64,000 nt of DNA from positions 74,730,443 through 74,794,442 of the forward strand of contig CM038229.1 of assembly GCA_021442155.1 (NCBI GenBank). Reading direction: 5' to 3'. Position numbers and translations under genes: made by a program. Origin of the DNA: Cymbidium sinense (lineage: Eukaryota > Streptophyta > Magnoliopsida > Asparagales > Orchidaceae). The notes under the pieces were generated by a model, which saw only the letters and a list, made by a program, of their open reading frames with translations, was not told the origin of the DNA and did not search any database. This document shows positions 37,861 to 50,904 of this stretch, one piece after another. The number at the start of each line of letters is the position of its first letter. Positions within the stretch are counted from its first letter, which is position 1.

Positions 37861-40424
37861 AGACTTTCATGGACCAAGGATCCACCTTCCCTCCATCATG
37901 CATGAACCCATGGACAAGGAAGAGAAATCCATCGCACTCTCCATATCTTCCTCAACTCCCCGCCCCGACCAACCAAGCGAGCCATGCACTAACGCTCATG
38001 ACCTTTGATGATCTAAATGTACAATCAATGCATCCATCCGTCTTCATGATTAATTGAGGTATAATCAATTGAACACAACATTCTCAAGTCCAAGTCTATT
38101 TCAAACTCCTCGAGTGATTCCAAGGATCCCAACCTCCTCATCATTGCCACTCTCATGTGCAAAAAATAGACACCTTCCCTCAAGAGCAATACTCCTCTCA
38201 CTAAATCAAATCCCAATTCCTTACACCCACACCATCCTCATACCCAATCGGCCAACCAAATCCAAGCTTCCCTTCCAACAGAGAGAGTTCATCGTTGGCT
38301 AAGCATGGATTGGTCACCGAGCACTCCAAATTGAGGACTTCAATGTGGCTTTGTCTCACTAGGCTACCTCATTGACCGCACCACGGCCATTAGCTTTGAG
38401 GTAATTTTCAAAATTATAGCTTAGCCTCTGTGTTTGTGAAAGAAAAATCTCCATGTCGGGATTTCAACCATTGATGTGATTGTATGCTCCTTTAGATGGT
38501 GTAGATCATTTGATCAATCAAGCTCGTGAGCTTGGATCAAATGAGAAAGATGACTGCTCATTTTTTATCGCTCATGAATGGGATAGATCATGAGCTATCC
38601 ATCTCGCATGATTGATATGAACATCTCTGATCAAATCCCGTGGTAGATCCTTTAATTTCTCCTTTAACCCGTGGATTAAATCATGTTTGTCCGATCAGAT
38701 CGACGACCACGAGAAAGCGTCCCACCACCAGGATGGATGTGACTACTTAAATAATCCAATCCGCATCGCCATGGAAAAGTGCACGTGGCCCGATGGGATT
38801 AAGGTTTAATTAGGCTAATTAATTGGTTTTAAATGAAACTTCCTAAAATCATAACTAATTGTAGAAAATCCAAAAAAAAAATACAAACTTATGCTCATTT
38901 TGAAGATATTTTAGATGAGAATCTAGAAAAATTATAATTAATTAATTTTGAACAATGAATTTGGCTTAATTAGGATTTTATCAAAAATCTAATTATCTTA
39001 ATTACACCTTAATTAAGCAATCTTAAATTTCCTATGGATGTTTAGGGGGATGACCTCTTCCTCCCTTATTTTTTTTTGGGATTTTATTGATTGCTTAATT
39101 AGGGAAATCATTTGAGTAAGCCCTAATCACTCTCTTAATTAATTAATTATATGAATGAATGAACTTGATTAATCATTTAACATAATCATTAAACAAGAGA
39201 TCACTTAGGGAATGTGATTGATATTTTCCTAATTTATTTCCTAAGTTCTTTATCTTTAAAAATCAAATTAATTAATGGTTAATGGAATGATTAATTGATT
39301 AATTAAGTGATTAATCTTCAAAATAAGGAAATCATACCTAATTGAATGTTTAAATGATTTAGGGATTGATTGAGCCTGCCTTGATCCTTTCCCCTAATTT
39401 AATTTCATCATTCAAATTAAAACATAATTAAATTTATCAATTAAAAACTTAATAATTAAATTAAAAAAAATCAATTCATCCACAAGTAATATTTAATTGA
39501 TCTTGGTAGCTCCTTGGGTTCAATAACCCAAGGTGAGAGATATGAAATTATGATTGGCTCATATGTGTGAGAAAATCATAGAGTAATTAAGTGAGATCCC
39601 TTAAGCTTAATTAACTATTAATCATAAGCCAATTGCATTAGGCCCTTTCATTTCTTAGGAGCATTGAAAATTTACTTTTCATGGTTGCATATCATATTGG
39701 CTTATTATTAATTAGTTAATTAACTTAAGGTGATATAGGTAAGGGATTAATTCATTTAATTCATATTAACCTAATCAAAATATAAAATCAACTTAAAATT
39801 TTCTTCATTAAACCAAACTAATTCACACATGAGAATGGGTTAGATTAGCAAACCTCTCTCATATTTCTAAATCAAATCAAATTCAAAGATAAAAAAATCT
39901 TTAAAGAATTTTGGTTCATTTTAAATAGCCTTATTTAATATGATTGTCCTTGGGAATTAATTGGGGTGAACAAAATCATGTTTACATTCCTTTATTTCTT
40001 TCCAATCATGCTAAATATTATTTGCCATATGAAATCATGCATTTATTTCTTTTAAAATTAATTAAATAAAATATTTTTTTTATGTCAAATTGCATGTGTT
40101 GGCTTAAATTAATATGAGTGGCTATTATCACTATTAAATCAAAACTATTTTCAAAACCTATAAATCAATTATTACAAATGAAGTAATGTTAATTACAAAT
40201 ATTATAAGCTTGCATGTGATGATAATATAAGATATGTAATATGAAGTTCTCTTTCCTTCTTAACATGGATTTAGATTTGTGTATATTCATTTGAAAAGAA
40301 CACAACACTTGCCTAAATCTATTCTATGCATCTATGTTAAGACTTAGAAGTTTTCATATACATATGTAAATCATACAACCAAATCAAACATAATTTCTTG
40401 CATGATTCCTTATCCATTTGGTTC

Positions 40425-40830
40425 TTTTTTGTACATTCATATGTATTTGAGAAAAGTGATATATTAGGACAACCCGGTCGCTTTAAGTAGCCCTAAGTAG
40501 GTCTTGTACCTTATGCTGTAAAATAATGGCACAGACTCACTTAAAACTCTTATACATATGCATGTGTGATGTGGCCAATGAATGAGAATAAAAATCAAAT
40601 AAATAAAACATAACTTTGTACATGGATTTTATCCTTATAGTTATTCATACATTTACATGTATCTAAGAAAAGTGTATATTAGGACATCCGGTTGGGGCTT
40701 TAAGTAGCCCTAAGTAGTCTTGTATCTTATGCCCTAGTGTAGAAAATAATGCGCCATCTCACTTAAACTTTTATACATGTGAATGTGTATTTAGCTAATG
40801 AAAAAATCTCTTTTCTATTAACAAAGACAT
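40425..40830 (+). repeat. Tandem duplication (offset about 215 bp) within LTR A
   Basis: ATTAGGACA..CCGGT and CTTTAAGTAGCCCTAAGTAG occur at about 40463-40500 and again at about 40678-40717. Both are flanked by similar CATATGTAT / ACATGTAT blocks and followed by AATAATG.C.CA...CTCACTTAAA. The inverted LTR has the unit once (about 57665-57830). Confidence 0.85.
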
Positions 40831-43405
40831 GCATTCATAATTCAATTAACAAATAAAATATTTAAATTTCAAAATACATTCTTTGCATTCATCATCAAAG
40901 TATGCTAAGATTTACATTGCATGTATATGCTTAAGATTATTCATATGCATGATATACATGGAAAGAAATAAATGAATGTGTTATGTGATAGTAATTCATC
41001 CTAATTAATCCTAAGATGCCTTTCTTATTGAATATGGAAATTTAGAATGAATATAAACTTAGGGTTAAGTAAAACACATAATAAACCATTCACTAAAGGA
41101 AATTCATCAATTAACTTACCTTAGAAATAACTTAAAGGATAAAAGAGAGACTCTCTCTCTCTTTCTTCTCTTTATAACACTTAGTTGATAAGTGTAATCT
41201 ATATGAAACAAAAGAAAATAATATCTCAAATCACTAAACCACTTAAAGAGAAATCAACCTTTATAAATTAAATCTCACAGCAAATTATAACTCTAAAGCC
41301 TTAGACATACCACAAACTTTAACACATGCACATTAAGTAAGTCACCATTTCTAGCTTATATTAGCAGGTGCATGATTTGATGAGTGTTTAGTTTTGTGAT
41401 GTATTATTTTAGACTAGATGTTAAGGTGTATGTGCATAATCTGAATGTAAGATTGACATTAGCCTAATCATATTTTATGCAGGGGGTTGAATTTAAGGGG
41501 CTGTTATAATAAAAAAATAATATAAATGTTTTTTGCTGTGTTGGTTGCTTAGCCCCTAAGCATAACCCAAGTTAGATTGTGGACTTGGTTACCCATGTGT
41601 GGGTGCTAAGTCCAAATTATTCTATAACCGCTTGAGTTGTATGGTGTGTTTAGCTAACATTTATTTTATATAGCTAGATTTACTTTCTTCCTTTAATATA
41701 ATTTTGCATTAGGATTAGATAAGTGTTATAGGGATTAAGGATGAACATTGGTTATAAGACCAAGCATTATATACCACATGATGCCTTTGGAGCAAGCTAC
41801 ATCCCAATCAAGCCAAAAGGAAGAAAGAAATGGAGCAAATCAAAAATGAAGGAATGAAAGATGAAGAGTGAAGAATGGAGGATGAAGAATGAAGACCCCC
41901 ATAACACTTATCATTTCATAATTGTTCTTTCATTATATTGGGATGTATAAAGGTAGAGCTCGATTATCCACATTTCATTTTAGAATGTACGGTGGTACCC
42001 GACCACATTGGCCTTTTCTTCTTTGCAATAGCTTTATAAAATTATTTGATATTTTGTTTAGCTTGTGCATTAGAAATATCATGCCTTTTCATAGTTTCTT
42101 TTTGATTGGTGATTGTGTGGCTGGATGATTAGGGATCCTAGGATTAAAATAAATTTTCTATCCCATTAACAACTCATAACAAAATTTTAAAATAATTCAT
42201 AACCTCACATAAAAGCCTAGGAATTAAATCAAGATAATAAAATATTTAGCAACCCTTTAGCTGGATGATTGAATGTATAATATCATGCATGTCATATTCT
42301 TCCACTCTTGCTAAGAGAGGGCTTCCATCTGTGCCAGAGAATAAAGGCTTAACCTGTAAGAGCTTTTGATGGAAAAATACCTATTTCTCTTCTGATTTAG
42401 CCCATAATCAATTTTTCATGTGTTTAGGCATAGAAAATCCTATAGCCTTTATCAAAATAAAAAGTCCAAAAATCAAATAAAACTTGACAAAATTTGCATT
42501 AGAGTTAAGTCATTATTTATGCCCTTCATGATCTTGTCTCTTAGGGAGTGAGTTTAAGGACTTAGTTTTTTTCTAAGTAAATAATAGTCTAACCATCTTG
42601 CAAAGCATATGACTTGCCTACATGATTTAAAGTGTAGGAGGAGTTAGTGCCACCTGTGTATATAATTCCAGTGGTTTACTCTCTTATGGAGGTAAACCAT
42701 ATACCTATTTTCACCTTAGATTTAGGTCATGCTTTGGCCCTCATCAAATCTCCCTAGATTTAGGATCTAAGATTGTTATTTCTCTTAGCGGGCTACAAGC
42801 ATAAATCCTGACCTCTTAGGCATTTTCACAATATTATATTGTGGAATTATAAGTCTTAGATTTTTAATAAAAATTCAACTCAAACAAATAAATCTTCTCA
42901 ATTCAAATATAAAGCCCAACCATAGGATAGATTGGAGTGCTCACTAGATTCCTAGTATCATGAGCACTCCTACCCATCTCTGATTTGATAAGAACTCTTC
43001 TTTTGATCTCCCACTTGATCTTCAAAATACAACCATCCTTTGATAGCCCTATATTTAAATTCTTTTGAGATAATAATCATTTACACTAATCAGAGTATTC
43101 TTAAGAGATTCATTTTCTTAAGATAATTAACTGGCTTGCCTCCATAGAACTTAATGAACTCTTTAAATAAACCTGCTTTACTTTCCATAAAGTAGGGGAA
43201 AAATCTGTATATTCAAGACCCATCATGCCTTAGAGTCCTTATTAGGTGATTAGGTCCATTATAGGGTAGTGACTCCTATTTCTTGAGATGGTACATTATT
43301 CCTTAATGTCATTCCCGATCACCCTAATAAGTACATATGTGGATCTGCGTGGTGTCCCCTCACACAAAACACACCCAACACAAAAATAAACATCATAGAT
43401 TTTTC

Positions 43406-43421
43406 TGGCAACTCCACTGGG
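43406..43421 (+). promoter_or_regulatory. Primer binding site of element A
   Basis: TGGCAACTCCACTGGG, preceded by ATTTTTC, closely resembles the TGGCGACTC...CTGGGG site that Ogre-type elements use with a tRNA-Arg primer; G to A at position 5 is a likely decay change. It fixes the 3' end of the LTR and the + orientation. Confidence 0.72.
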
Positions 43422-43859
43422 TAGTTCCTCTCTCCATCTCTGGTAGACGACATTATCTCAAGCATCGTGGACTTGTAATTTATGAGCCTGAGACTATCTT
43501 TCTTTTCTTGGCACTTAGCTTATTTCATTCTTAAGCAAAGTGAGCCAACATCATTAGCTTATCTTTCTTTCTGTTGGCACTTAGCTTCTTGGTCTTGAAA
43601 CCTCTGTTGGGTTCCCCAATAGGTGAAAACATAATTTATCAATGAAAGGGGATAATAAAAATTTAGAACCTCCTCACCAGCTTGGTGAGGCAAGGTTCAT
43701 CATAAATTTAAAGAAAATAATTCCTTTCACAAAATTGACACTTTCCAAAAGCACCTTTCAAGATACTCACCAAATCACAAAATCAAAACCCCTCCATGAT
43801 TGCTATATGGAGGTTCTTTTCAAAAGCAAATCATGCCATATTTGATTCTCACTTGACAT

Positions 43860-45310
43860 ATCCAAATCTATTAAGTGGGGATCTCTATTTAAATCAAACA
43901 TTAAATTTGACTTTCACAACTCTATTCAATGGTTGAAATTCTCCCTTTCATGATGGGACTACTCAAAAGATTTCGCTGCAAGAAGGAATCAATTCAATAT
44001 ATAAAAGCCTACTTTCAAGTTCAATTTGTTAAGTGGGGGTCGCATTTTCAAAACATAAAATTTGACTTTCAATTAACATATTCAATTTGTTAAGTGGGGG
44101 TCTCATTTTCAAAACATAAATTAGACCTTCACCTAACATGGTCAATTTGTTAACTGGGTGTCTCATTTCCAAAAATATAAAATTTGACTTTCATTTAACA
44201 ATTTTAATTTGTTAAGTGAGGGTCTATTTTCAAACATAAATTTGACTTTCACTTAATAATTCCAATTTGTTAAAGTGGGGGTCTCATTTTTAAAATTCAA
44301 ATTTGACTTTCACTTAACAACTTCCATTTTTTTTAAGTGGGGGTCTCATTTCCAAAACATAAAATTTAACTTTCTCTTAACTATTTCAATTTGTTAAGAG
44401 AGGGTGTCACTTTCAAAGAAAAATATATTTAGGCTCTCACTTAGCATATTCAATATTTGCTAAGAGCCTCATTTTCTAAGCATATGTTTGGTTCTATCTA
44501 ACACATCAAATTTGTTAAGTAAGAGTCACATAACCATGCCATATTAGATTCCCACTTAACATGCCAAATTGTTAAGTGAGAATCCCATTCTCAAGTCATA
44601 TCATACTTTGATTTTCACTTAACACACCAAATTGTTAAGTGGGAATCCCATTTAAAAAAAAAAAAAAATCCAAATTGGTCAAGTGAGGGTCTCTTTTTAA
44701 CACACATTTGATCCATATTTTAACATACCAAATTTGTTAAATAAGGATCCAATTTTTCATATCAACCACACTTGAGCTTCACTTAACATACCAAATTTGT
44801 TAAGTGAGAGTCTCATTTTCAAAGGAAAATAAACATATCTCAAACACATTTGGGACTTTCACTTAACATACCAAATTTGTTAAGTGGGACTCCCATCTTC
44901 AGTGAAAAGAAAATAAATCTATCTCACAAATCAAACACATATGGCCTCTACTTAACATACCAAATTTGTTAAGAAAGAAACCCCATTTTTCAAATTAAAA
45001 TATCACACAATCAAATCTTCATAAGAAAAAATATCTCAAACACACAATCACAACCTCTTCTTAGCATACCCGAATTTGCTGAGTAGAGGTTCTTCCAAAC
45101 TATCCATATTTTCAAACAAGAAATATAAAATGCAATCAATCTCCAAAAAGAAAAAAATCTCCCTCAAATTTTTGAACCCCACCCAACCCACCTAAATTGG
45201 TTGAGTGTGGGTTCTAAAATCAAAAATCAAATGGCAAAAGACTCTCCACCAAAACATCCAAATCTCTCCAATGAACCCCACTTAACACATTTGAATTGTT
45301 GAGTGTGGGT
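43860..45310 (+). repeat. Leader tandem array of element A, about 60-bp units
   Basis: The unit CAATTTGTTAAGTGGGGGTC-TCATTTTCAAAACATAAA-TTTGACTTTCACTTAACA repeats about twenty times. It is regular (about 60 bp) at 44020-44400 and longer and more diverged toward 45310. TTAAGTG and CACTTAA within each unit are self-complementary, so every unit can fold. It lies between the primer site and the first ORF. Confidence 0.92.
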
Positions 45311-45416
45311 TCAAAACTCCAAACTCTACTTTCATGGAAACAAATATTAAGGTAAATCTAATACAAGTTATATTTTCAACATCTGATGAGTTAGTGCATC
45401 TGCGCCTTTCACACAC

Positions 45417-46700
45417 ATGGCCTCTCAGAATTTTGTTTTTACCTTTCCATTCGGGATGGATTTGGCCCTCGATCAGGCCAGCCTCCCTCAGACTGACTCC
45501 ACCCATCTAGTGTTCTTTGGCAGAGGATTTGAGGGACCCCACATCACCTGTGAGAGTGCAACCCTCATAAGTGTTGGCTGGGATGATGTGGTTGGGCTGA
45601 AGCTAGTCATCCCAATCGACCTGCCTTCTAACACTAAGTATCCTTCCCTGTAAAGGAAGGCAGTTGAGGTTCCACCATTCAGTCCAACCCCTACTCAGTC
45701 AGTTGTTCCAACTGCTGCTCAGGTGCATGCTAGCACCTACTCATTGGTCCCTTCTAAGGGGAAGGCTATCCTGGCTTTGGAGATCTAGCTCTCACATCGC
45801 CTTGCTCAGCCATACACAACGTTGCACACATCGATGCAATAAGAGTCGCAAGATCAAGCAGCACCATGAGCGTGTCGCCTAGGAGATGGATGCCGCATCC
45901 CACATTGCAGAGGAGGGTTCACCATTGCTGACTAACAAACAGTTCCACCCCTTCTCGGCATCAGATGAAGAGGAGGACTATTAGAGGATAACTACATTGT
46001 CTCCACCTCCTACATACCATGAGGTTTCGATTAGGGATAGGAGGAAGTCCTATGCCAATCTATGGATGGTATTACGGGCAGTGGGCAGACATTTATAGTT
46101 TACATTTTTTTGACTTGAGGTGATCATCCCTGAGTGTTACCGTGCACATTCAGGTGATAGAGGCAATAGCAGTTAGGGAGAGAGGGAGCGAGAGTTGCTG
46201 CTAGCCTCCACTCTAATTGATTTTCTCCATCGCCACTGTGATAGATGATAACATAGTCGGGTACCACCAATCATAAGGGAGGTGAGGGAGAGTGTCTCCA
46301 CCACATCGATCCACTCCTCACCCACCATCACTAATTCAGGTCCGACCATCCACCATGCCTACAAAGGCACAAAAGATAGTATTCAAGGAGAAGAAAGCCC
46401 CCTTGGTGATCCGGCTATGACCAAAGGATCCCACTTCATCTACTCCACTAATTGAGTGTGAGGAAGTTCCCCACCACCTCGCCTTCAATCTTGGTGAAGA
46501 AGGAGTGACCCCAAATGTGGTGTACCCACCACCACCACCACCATCGAGTAGTGATAATAGAAGAGAAGAGAAGGGGATAGTTTCCCCATGGTAGGATCTC
46601 CCGGACACCACACCCATGAGCTCATGAGCATATTTCTTCCAGCAGTCATGACCATCCCATAGCCAGCACTCTAGTGACAGGTAGTGTTAGGTGCATCTTT
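45417..46700 (+). pseudogene. N-terminal ORF / Gag start of element A
   Basis: ATG 45417 opens a 78-codon frame (MASQNFVFTFPFGMDLALDQ) with normal composition, and the same frame continues past the stop (KAVEVPPFSPTPTQSVVPTA). Later fragments are Pro/Ser/Thr-rich (YPPPPPPSSSD near 46525). Ogre elements carry an extra ORF here, and Tat Gag starts are poorly conserved, so I cannot tell ORF1 from Gag. Frameshifts and stops are present throughout. Confidence 0.5.
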
Positions 46701-46959
46701 GTCAATGAGCACAGTCCTTCTACCGGTCAGTAGCGTGTATTTGTATCGGAATGGTTAGACCTTTTTCTAGATGATATTTTAGCATAGTACTTTACAAAGA
46801 GAGAAGTTCTAGGGAGTGACCGATTAGATTGTGAGGAGGGAAAGGTCAGCTTCAATCCATATGAGGATGATCTCCTTGAGGATTCAACCGAAGTTCATAT
46901 GGTCTATACTATGGGGTACCTTCAGAGGGATCAACACAGTTAGGAAGGTATTATAGTTG

Positions 46960-47930
46960 AAGATGATGACACCATTCAACTCATCACCCCCTTCACCAGC
47001 TTAGGCAGAGGGATGATCATATTGATCAAATGGGAAATAAGATCAAGGAGTTGATGGCAATGGTGCCAGCATTGCAGAATTCAACTCCGATTTCATAGCC
47101 TTCTCCCATAGTGGCTGATAAAGCAAAGTTGCCACACACTTTAGATCATCCTAGATGCATTCCTGCAGAGGGAGACAGTGGTAGCTTGCATAGAAAAGTG
47201 GTGGATAACACCTCCATGCATGAAAAAGACATCAAACACATAGTGGAGCAACAGTGAGTGATGCGCAAGCCCAGGTGGCTCATCTATCCAAAGGGTAGAC
47301 CTACCAGAGGAATTTGATGGTGTCCAATATCCTAAGGGGCTTTGTGCCTCCATCCTTCAAAATTTTGATGAAGAACCCCAGCACATACATAACATTTCGT
47401 GAGCCAAATGTTGTAATGCTAGTGGCAGTGATGCACTCTTATGTTGTCTCTTCGTTAGTAGCTTGATAGGCATCGCATTTGATTAGTACACTGAACTACC
47501 TAATGGTTTAGTAAATATATTTACTGAGTTGAAGGAGCTCTTTATTAAGATATTTGTTGGAGCTCAGCAAAAGGTAACTAGCATCTGTAGCTCAACAACA
47601 CCCTGGTGAATCTCTTATTGATTACATTCTTAGATGGTGCAATTTAAGTATGAAATGCAAACCACACCTATCTGAATAACATGCCATTAAAATTCTATTC
47701 AAGAATATTCATGGTCCGGTCACTTTCATTCTTAAAGGATTCACCATTAAGACATTTGAGAAATTAATCAACAAGGTAGCTAGCATTTAAAGAGAGGCCA
47801 AATAGTTACCTTTCCAAAATCAGTCAGCCAAGCCTCGACCGCAGAAGGCATTTAAGGAAAAGCTAGGGGCAATCACATTAGTTGATAAGGGGAAGCGGCT
47901 AGCCAAGGTTCAGTCGAACAGACCTTGAGC
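46960..47930 (+). pseudogene. Gag core of element A
   Basis: Fragments read ELKELFIKIFVGAQQK (about 47530-47575) and, in another frame, QHPGESLIDYILRWCNLSMKC (about 47595-47660, shown in part), KILFKNIHGPVTFILKGF (about 47690-47745) and LPFQNQSAKPRPQKAF (47810-47860). The GESL.DYI.RW and PF.NQ words fit plant Tat/Ogre Gag. It would build the particle. Multiple shifts. Confidence 0.62.
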
Positions 47931-49190
47931 TCAATAGCCTCCTCTACCATCTTGTTTACCACCGCCCATCCCATATCCACCTTAGTACAATAATCTCACC
48001 ACCACTTGCTCGAGTATCCTCATCCACAACATCAGTAGTATTCTTATCCACCACCGTAACTATAACTTACCTACTTTGTGATAAAATTGAATAAATCCTT
48101 ATTCATTGAAAAGGGAGGTAGTCGAAGATCTTTAAGAATCTTAAAGAAGCCCATTTTTAGTTACTGAGCCTGGGAGAGGGAGAGGATGCCTCCACCACGC
48201 ATGCCAGTCATGTCTTGAAGATTGCTACCTTTAAGGAATAGAGCATAGCTAAAAGTGGGTGCCATTATCATCCCTAAGGAATACCTATTAACAACCCTCT
48301 AGTTCTATTAGGATAATCCTTGAGATGATCTTCTCAAGATGAGAAAGGTTGGGATATCTCCTATCCCAACCTCCAAGAAAATAATTTCTAAGATCAAAGT
48401 TTTCCCCTTGCAGCTCAAACCTCCAACTCTAAGGAAGGTTTGCAAGTGCCAAGACAACTGAGGAAGATAGAAGCCCAGGTACTTACACTTGATATAGAAA
48501 ACCATTGACTAAGTCCAATCCTTCCACGCAGAGCATAGCTTCCTTCACCCAATTCTTCTTCTAGCAAGTAGTATATCGGAGGGGTGCCAAATCCTCCCTC
48601 ATTTTACTTGATTTCTATTTGTACCTTCATCCAAATCTAAGAAATCAATGAAGAAAAGACTGATTCACTTACATTCTCTACTTTTGATGATCTTGATGAT
48701 TTCATTCCTATATAAAGCTCTCCAAGTACTAATAATTATAATAATTATGATCCACTCCTTTCTTATTTTGAAATGGATTATCCATTTCTAAATCACCCGA
48801 GTTTACCCATTGAGATTGAATTGGATTCATCTGACTTCGATGATCCTATAGGAGAGGCTGTAGGTGAATCTGATGAGTAGGTAGAACTTTCCACTAAATC
48901 ATCTCATGAAGTAACTAATGTCAATCTTTGTAGTGGCAAAGTTCTACCTCCTAGGGGAGCAGCACAGGATAAGGGTAAACAAGTCATTGGTTCTAATAGT
49001 CAAGAATCCCTCCACAGGATGCTCCACCCATGGATATGCTTGTGGAGGACCAACCAGTTGACTACAATGTCCTCGCCACCTAAGGTTGTCAAAACTAAGC
49101 ATATATGATGCCCTTGTCTTATCCAAAGAGATGAGGGAGTCATTAAGCTTCTTGATCCAAATATGCTTAGCTCACCACCATTGTTGGAGA
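47931..49190 (+). other. Gag-protease linker of element A
   Basis: Pro- and Ser-rich fragments (PPLPSCLPPPIPYPP near 47940) and acidic stretches (about 48780-48900) with frequent stops. No domain is recognised. Confidence 0.4.
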
Positions 49191-49199
49191 GGAGGCATA

Positions 49200-49660
49200 T
49201 TTTCAAGAGAAGCCTGGGAGTTACATTCACCGATGAAGACCTTATTGGGACAAGAGCACAACGCCCCTACATCACAAGATATGGGCGATTCAAACTCGTG
49301 GTGTTAGTTGATCAAGGTGCATCAATGAACATTATGAGTCTAAAAACTCTTGCCTACTTGAGGATTGACATATCTGAACTCTGAAGAGATCGGATGATGT
49401 TGAGAGGATTCAACGAACAAGGAGAGTGGGATTTAGGCTCCATAAAATTACTACTAGAGATAGATGATTGAAAGACAGAAGCCAAGTTCTACATAATGAT
49501 TTAGATACATCTTTCATTTGCTTTGGTAGGCCTTGGATACATGCAAATAACATGGTTCCATCCTCTTTGCACGTGCATCAAATTCAAGAGGTGAATCGAG
49601 TATTGTGTCAAAGGAGACTTGAAGACATTCTTAGTTAAAGAGGTTGATATTTATGAAGAT
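49200..49660 (+). pseudogene. Aspartic protease of element A
   Basis: In the frame 49163-49384, KRSLGVTFTDEDLIGTRAQ (about 49208-49264) matches the TFTDEDL entry motif, and KLVVLVDQGASMNIMSLKTL (49292-49351) is the active-site region; the family D-x-G-S/A-S reads DQGAS here. Beyond the stop at 49382, FALVGL and the SLHVHQIQ segment (about 49568) correspond to the later LGRPWIH and SLHQK landmarks. The enzyme would cut the polyprotein. Confidence 0.75.
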
Positions 49661-49669
49661 GCAGCCTAC

Positions 49670-50900
49670 TATCTTCCTCCAAATCAAAAAAATCTATTCT
49701 CATGAACTTGGTGAAAGTTCAAAATCAAAAGAAAAAGAAACAAAAGAAAAATAAATTGAAAAAGAAAAAGAAAAGAAAAAGGAAAATAAAGCACAAGTGA
49801 GAAAGAATTAGATACCCAGGAAGAGGTAGAGCTAGATGATAGATTCCACCCATAGTTTATTCCTCCATATGAACACATGGGTAGGATGACTCAACCTCCA
49901 CCAGGCAGAGGAAGAGGCAAATTCAGAGGCAGTTCTAGAGGTGGAAGACCTCATTGCTGGTGGCCAGCTGGTAGGAGCTATGTTCCAGCTCACATGAGTA
50001 CCCCTGCTATCCACAAAGACTTAGAGTCCAACTCAGAGGATGAGTCTCATTTGATTAGCACGCTAACCAACCCCTCTCAGTGGGTCCCTTTGGAGGTGAC
50101 ATTCAAGCCAGACAGTGATGAAGACCAGGCCTCCAAGCAAAGCATGAATGTATCCAAATCATCATTATGTAAAACAGTTAGGCAACAGTTTGGAACATTA
50201 GCTATAACCTCACTTTCTTCTCAAAAAGTTAAAGGTTTGGTAGTTAAGGAGGCTGCCAAGTCATCCACAGATGTCAAGTTAAAGAGGTTTTTGTTGGGAG
50301 TATCATCCTCAAGTTAAGAAGCCAATGTACAACTTGAGAATGATTCATATAAAAATTTAATATAACTACCTCTTGATTGGTATTCACCTTGTGTTATTAA
50401 CTTAACACAGAAGGGATTAATCCCACATACTTGGTCTAAACACATGTCAAAATACTTTGAAAAATTATGGGACAACTAAACCAGAAAGTCTCAATCAAGA
50501 TCAGGACTAGGATTCAGACAAGAGTGGCCGATGATTACAACCATTGCATCACCACTCATTTGTTGATAGGTTCTTCTCAAATCATGCTAACTCTTATGAT
50601 GAGGCATGTTTAGAAATTTCAGATGACCCAAATGAGCCTAAAGTCAAAGATGCATCACCATAGTTTGAAGAAGAAATCATATCAACCATTGACGAACTCA
50701 AAAAAATTAACTTGGGAATAAAAGAAGATCCATGCCTAACATACATCAGTTCCTTGTCGATTGAACAAGAAACCAATTACTTAGTTAGGCTATTAGCTGA
50801 GTTTAAGGATTGCTTTGCATGAAGTTATGCTTATCTCCTGACATACATAACAAACTAGCAATAGAACCCAATGCTAAAACCTATCAAGCAAGCTCCTAGA
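49670..50900 (+). pseudogene. Protease-RT linker of element A (RGG-rich ORF)
   Basis: A 146-codon frame is open at 49877-50317. It begins MGRMTQPPPGRGRGKFRGSS, with an Arg-Gly patch, then acidic and Lys-rich parts. Ogre elements have a long region and an intron between protease and RT, so this lies where such an intron or linker would be. The preceding 49720-49800 is an A-rich Lys/Glu run. Confidence 0.5.
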
Positions 50901-50904
50901 CGCA

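Larger units (their letters stand above)
35790..43395 (+). repeat. 5' LTR of element A, about 7.6 kb
   Basis: It begins near TGACCTCACTTTTGG and ends near AACATCA, ten bases before the primer site. The whole stretch is matched in inverse orientation by 55076-62216. Matching pairs include 35850-35930 with 62070-62160, 36880-37060 with 61190-61350, 38745-38810 with 59310-59390, and 41555-41610 with 56850-56900. It has no coding capacity; frames at 37869-38302 and 41922-42128 are chance. The outer boundary is uncertain by some tens of bases. Confidence 0.8.

Noticed and set aside
37869..38302. Host gene fragments within LTR A
   Set aside because: Frames overlap on both strands and are not kept in the inverted LTR copy.
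46336..46617. Gly-rich protein on the - strand
   Set aside because: It is the shadow of a (CCA)n Pro-rich stretch of the + strand Gag region.
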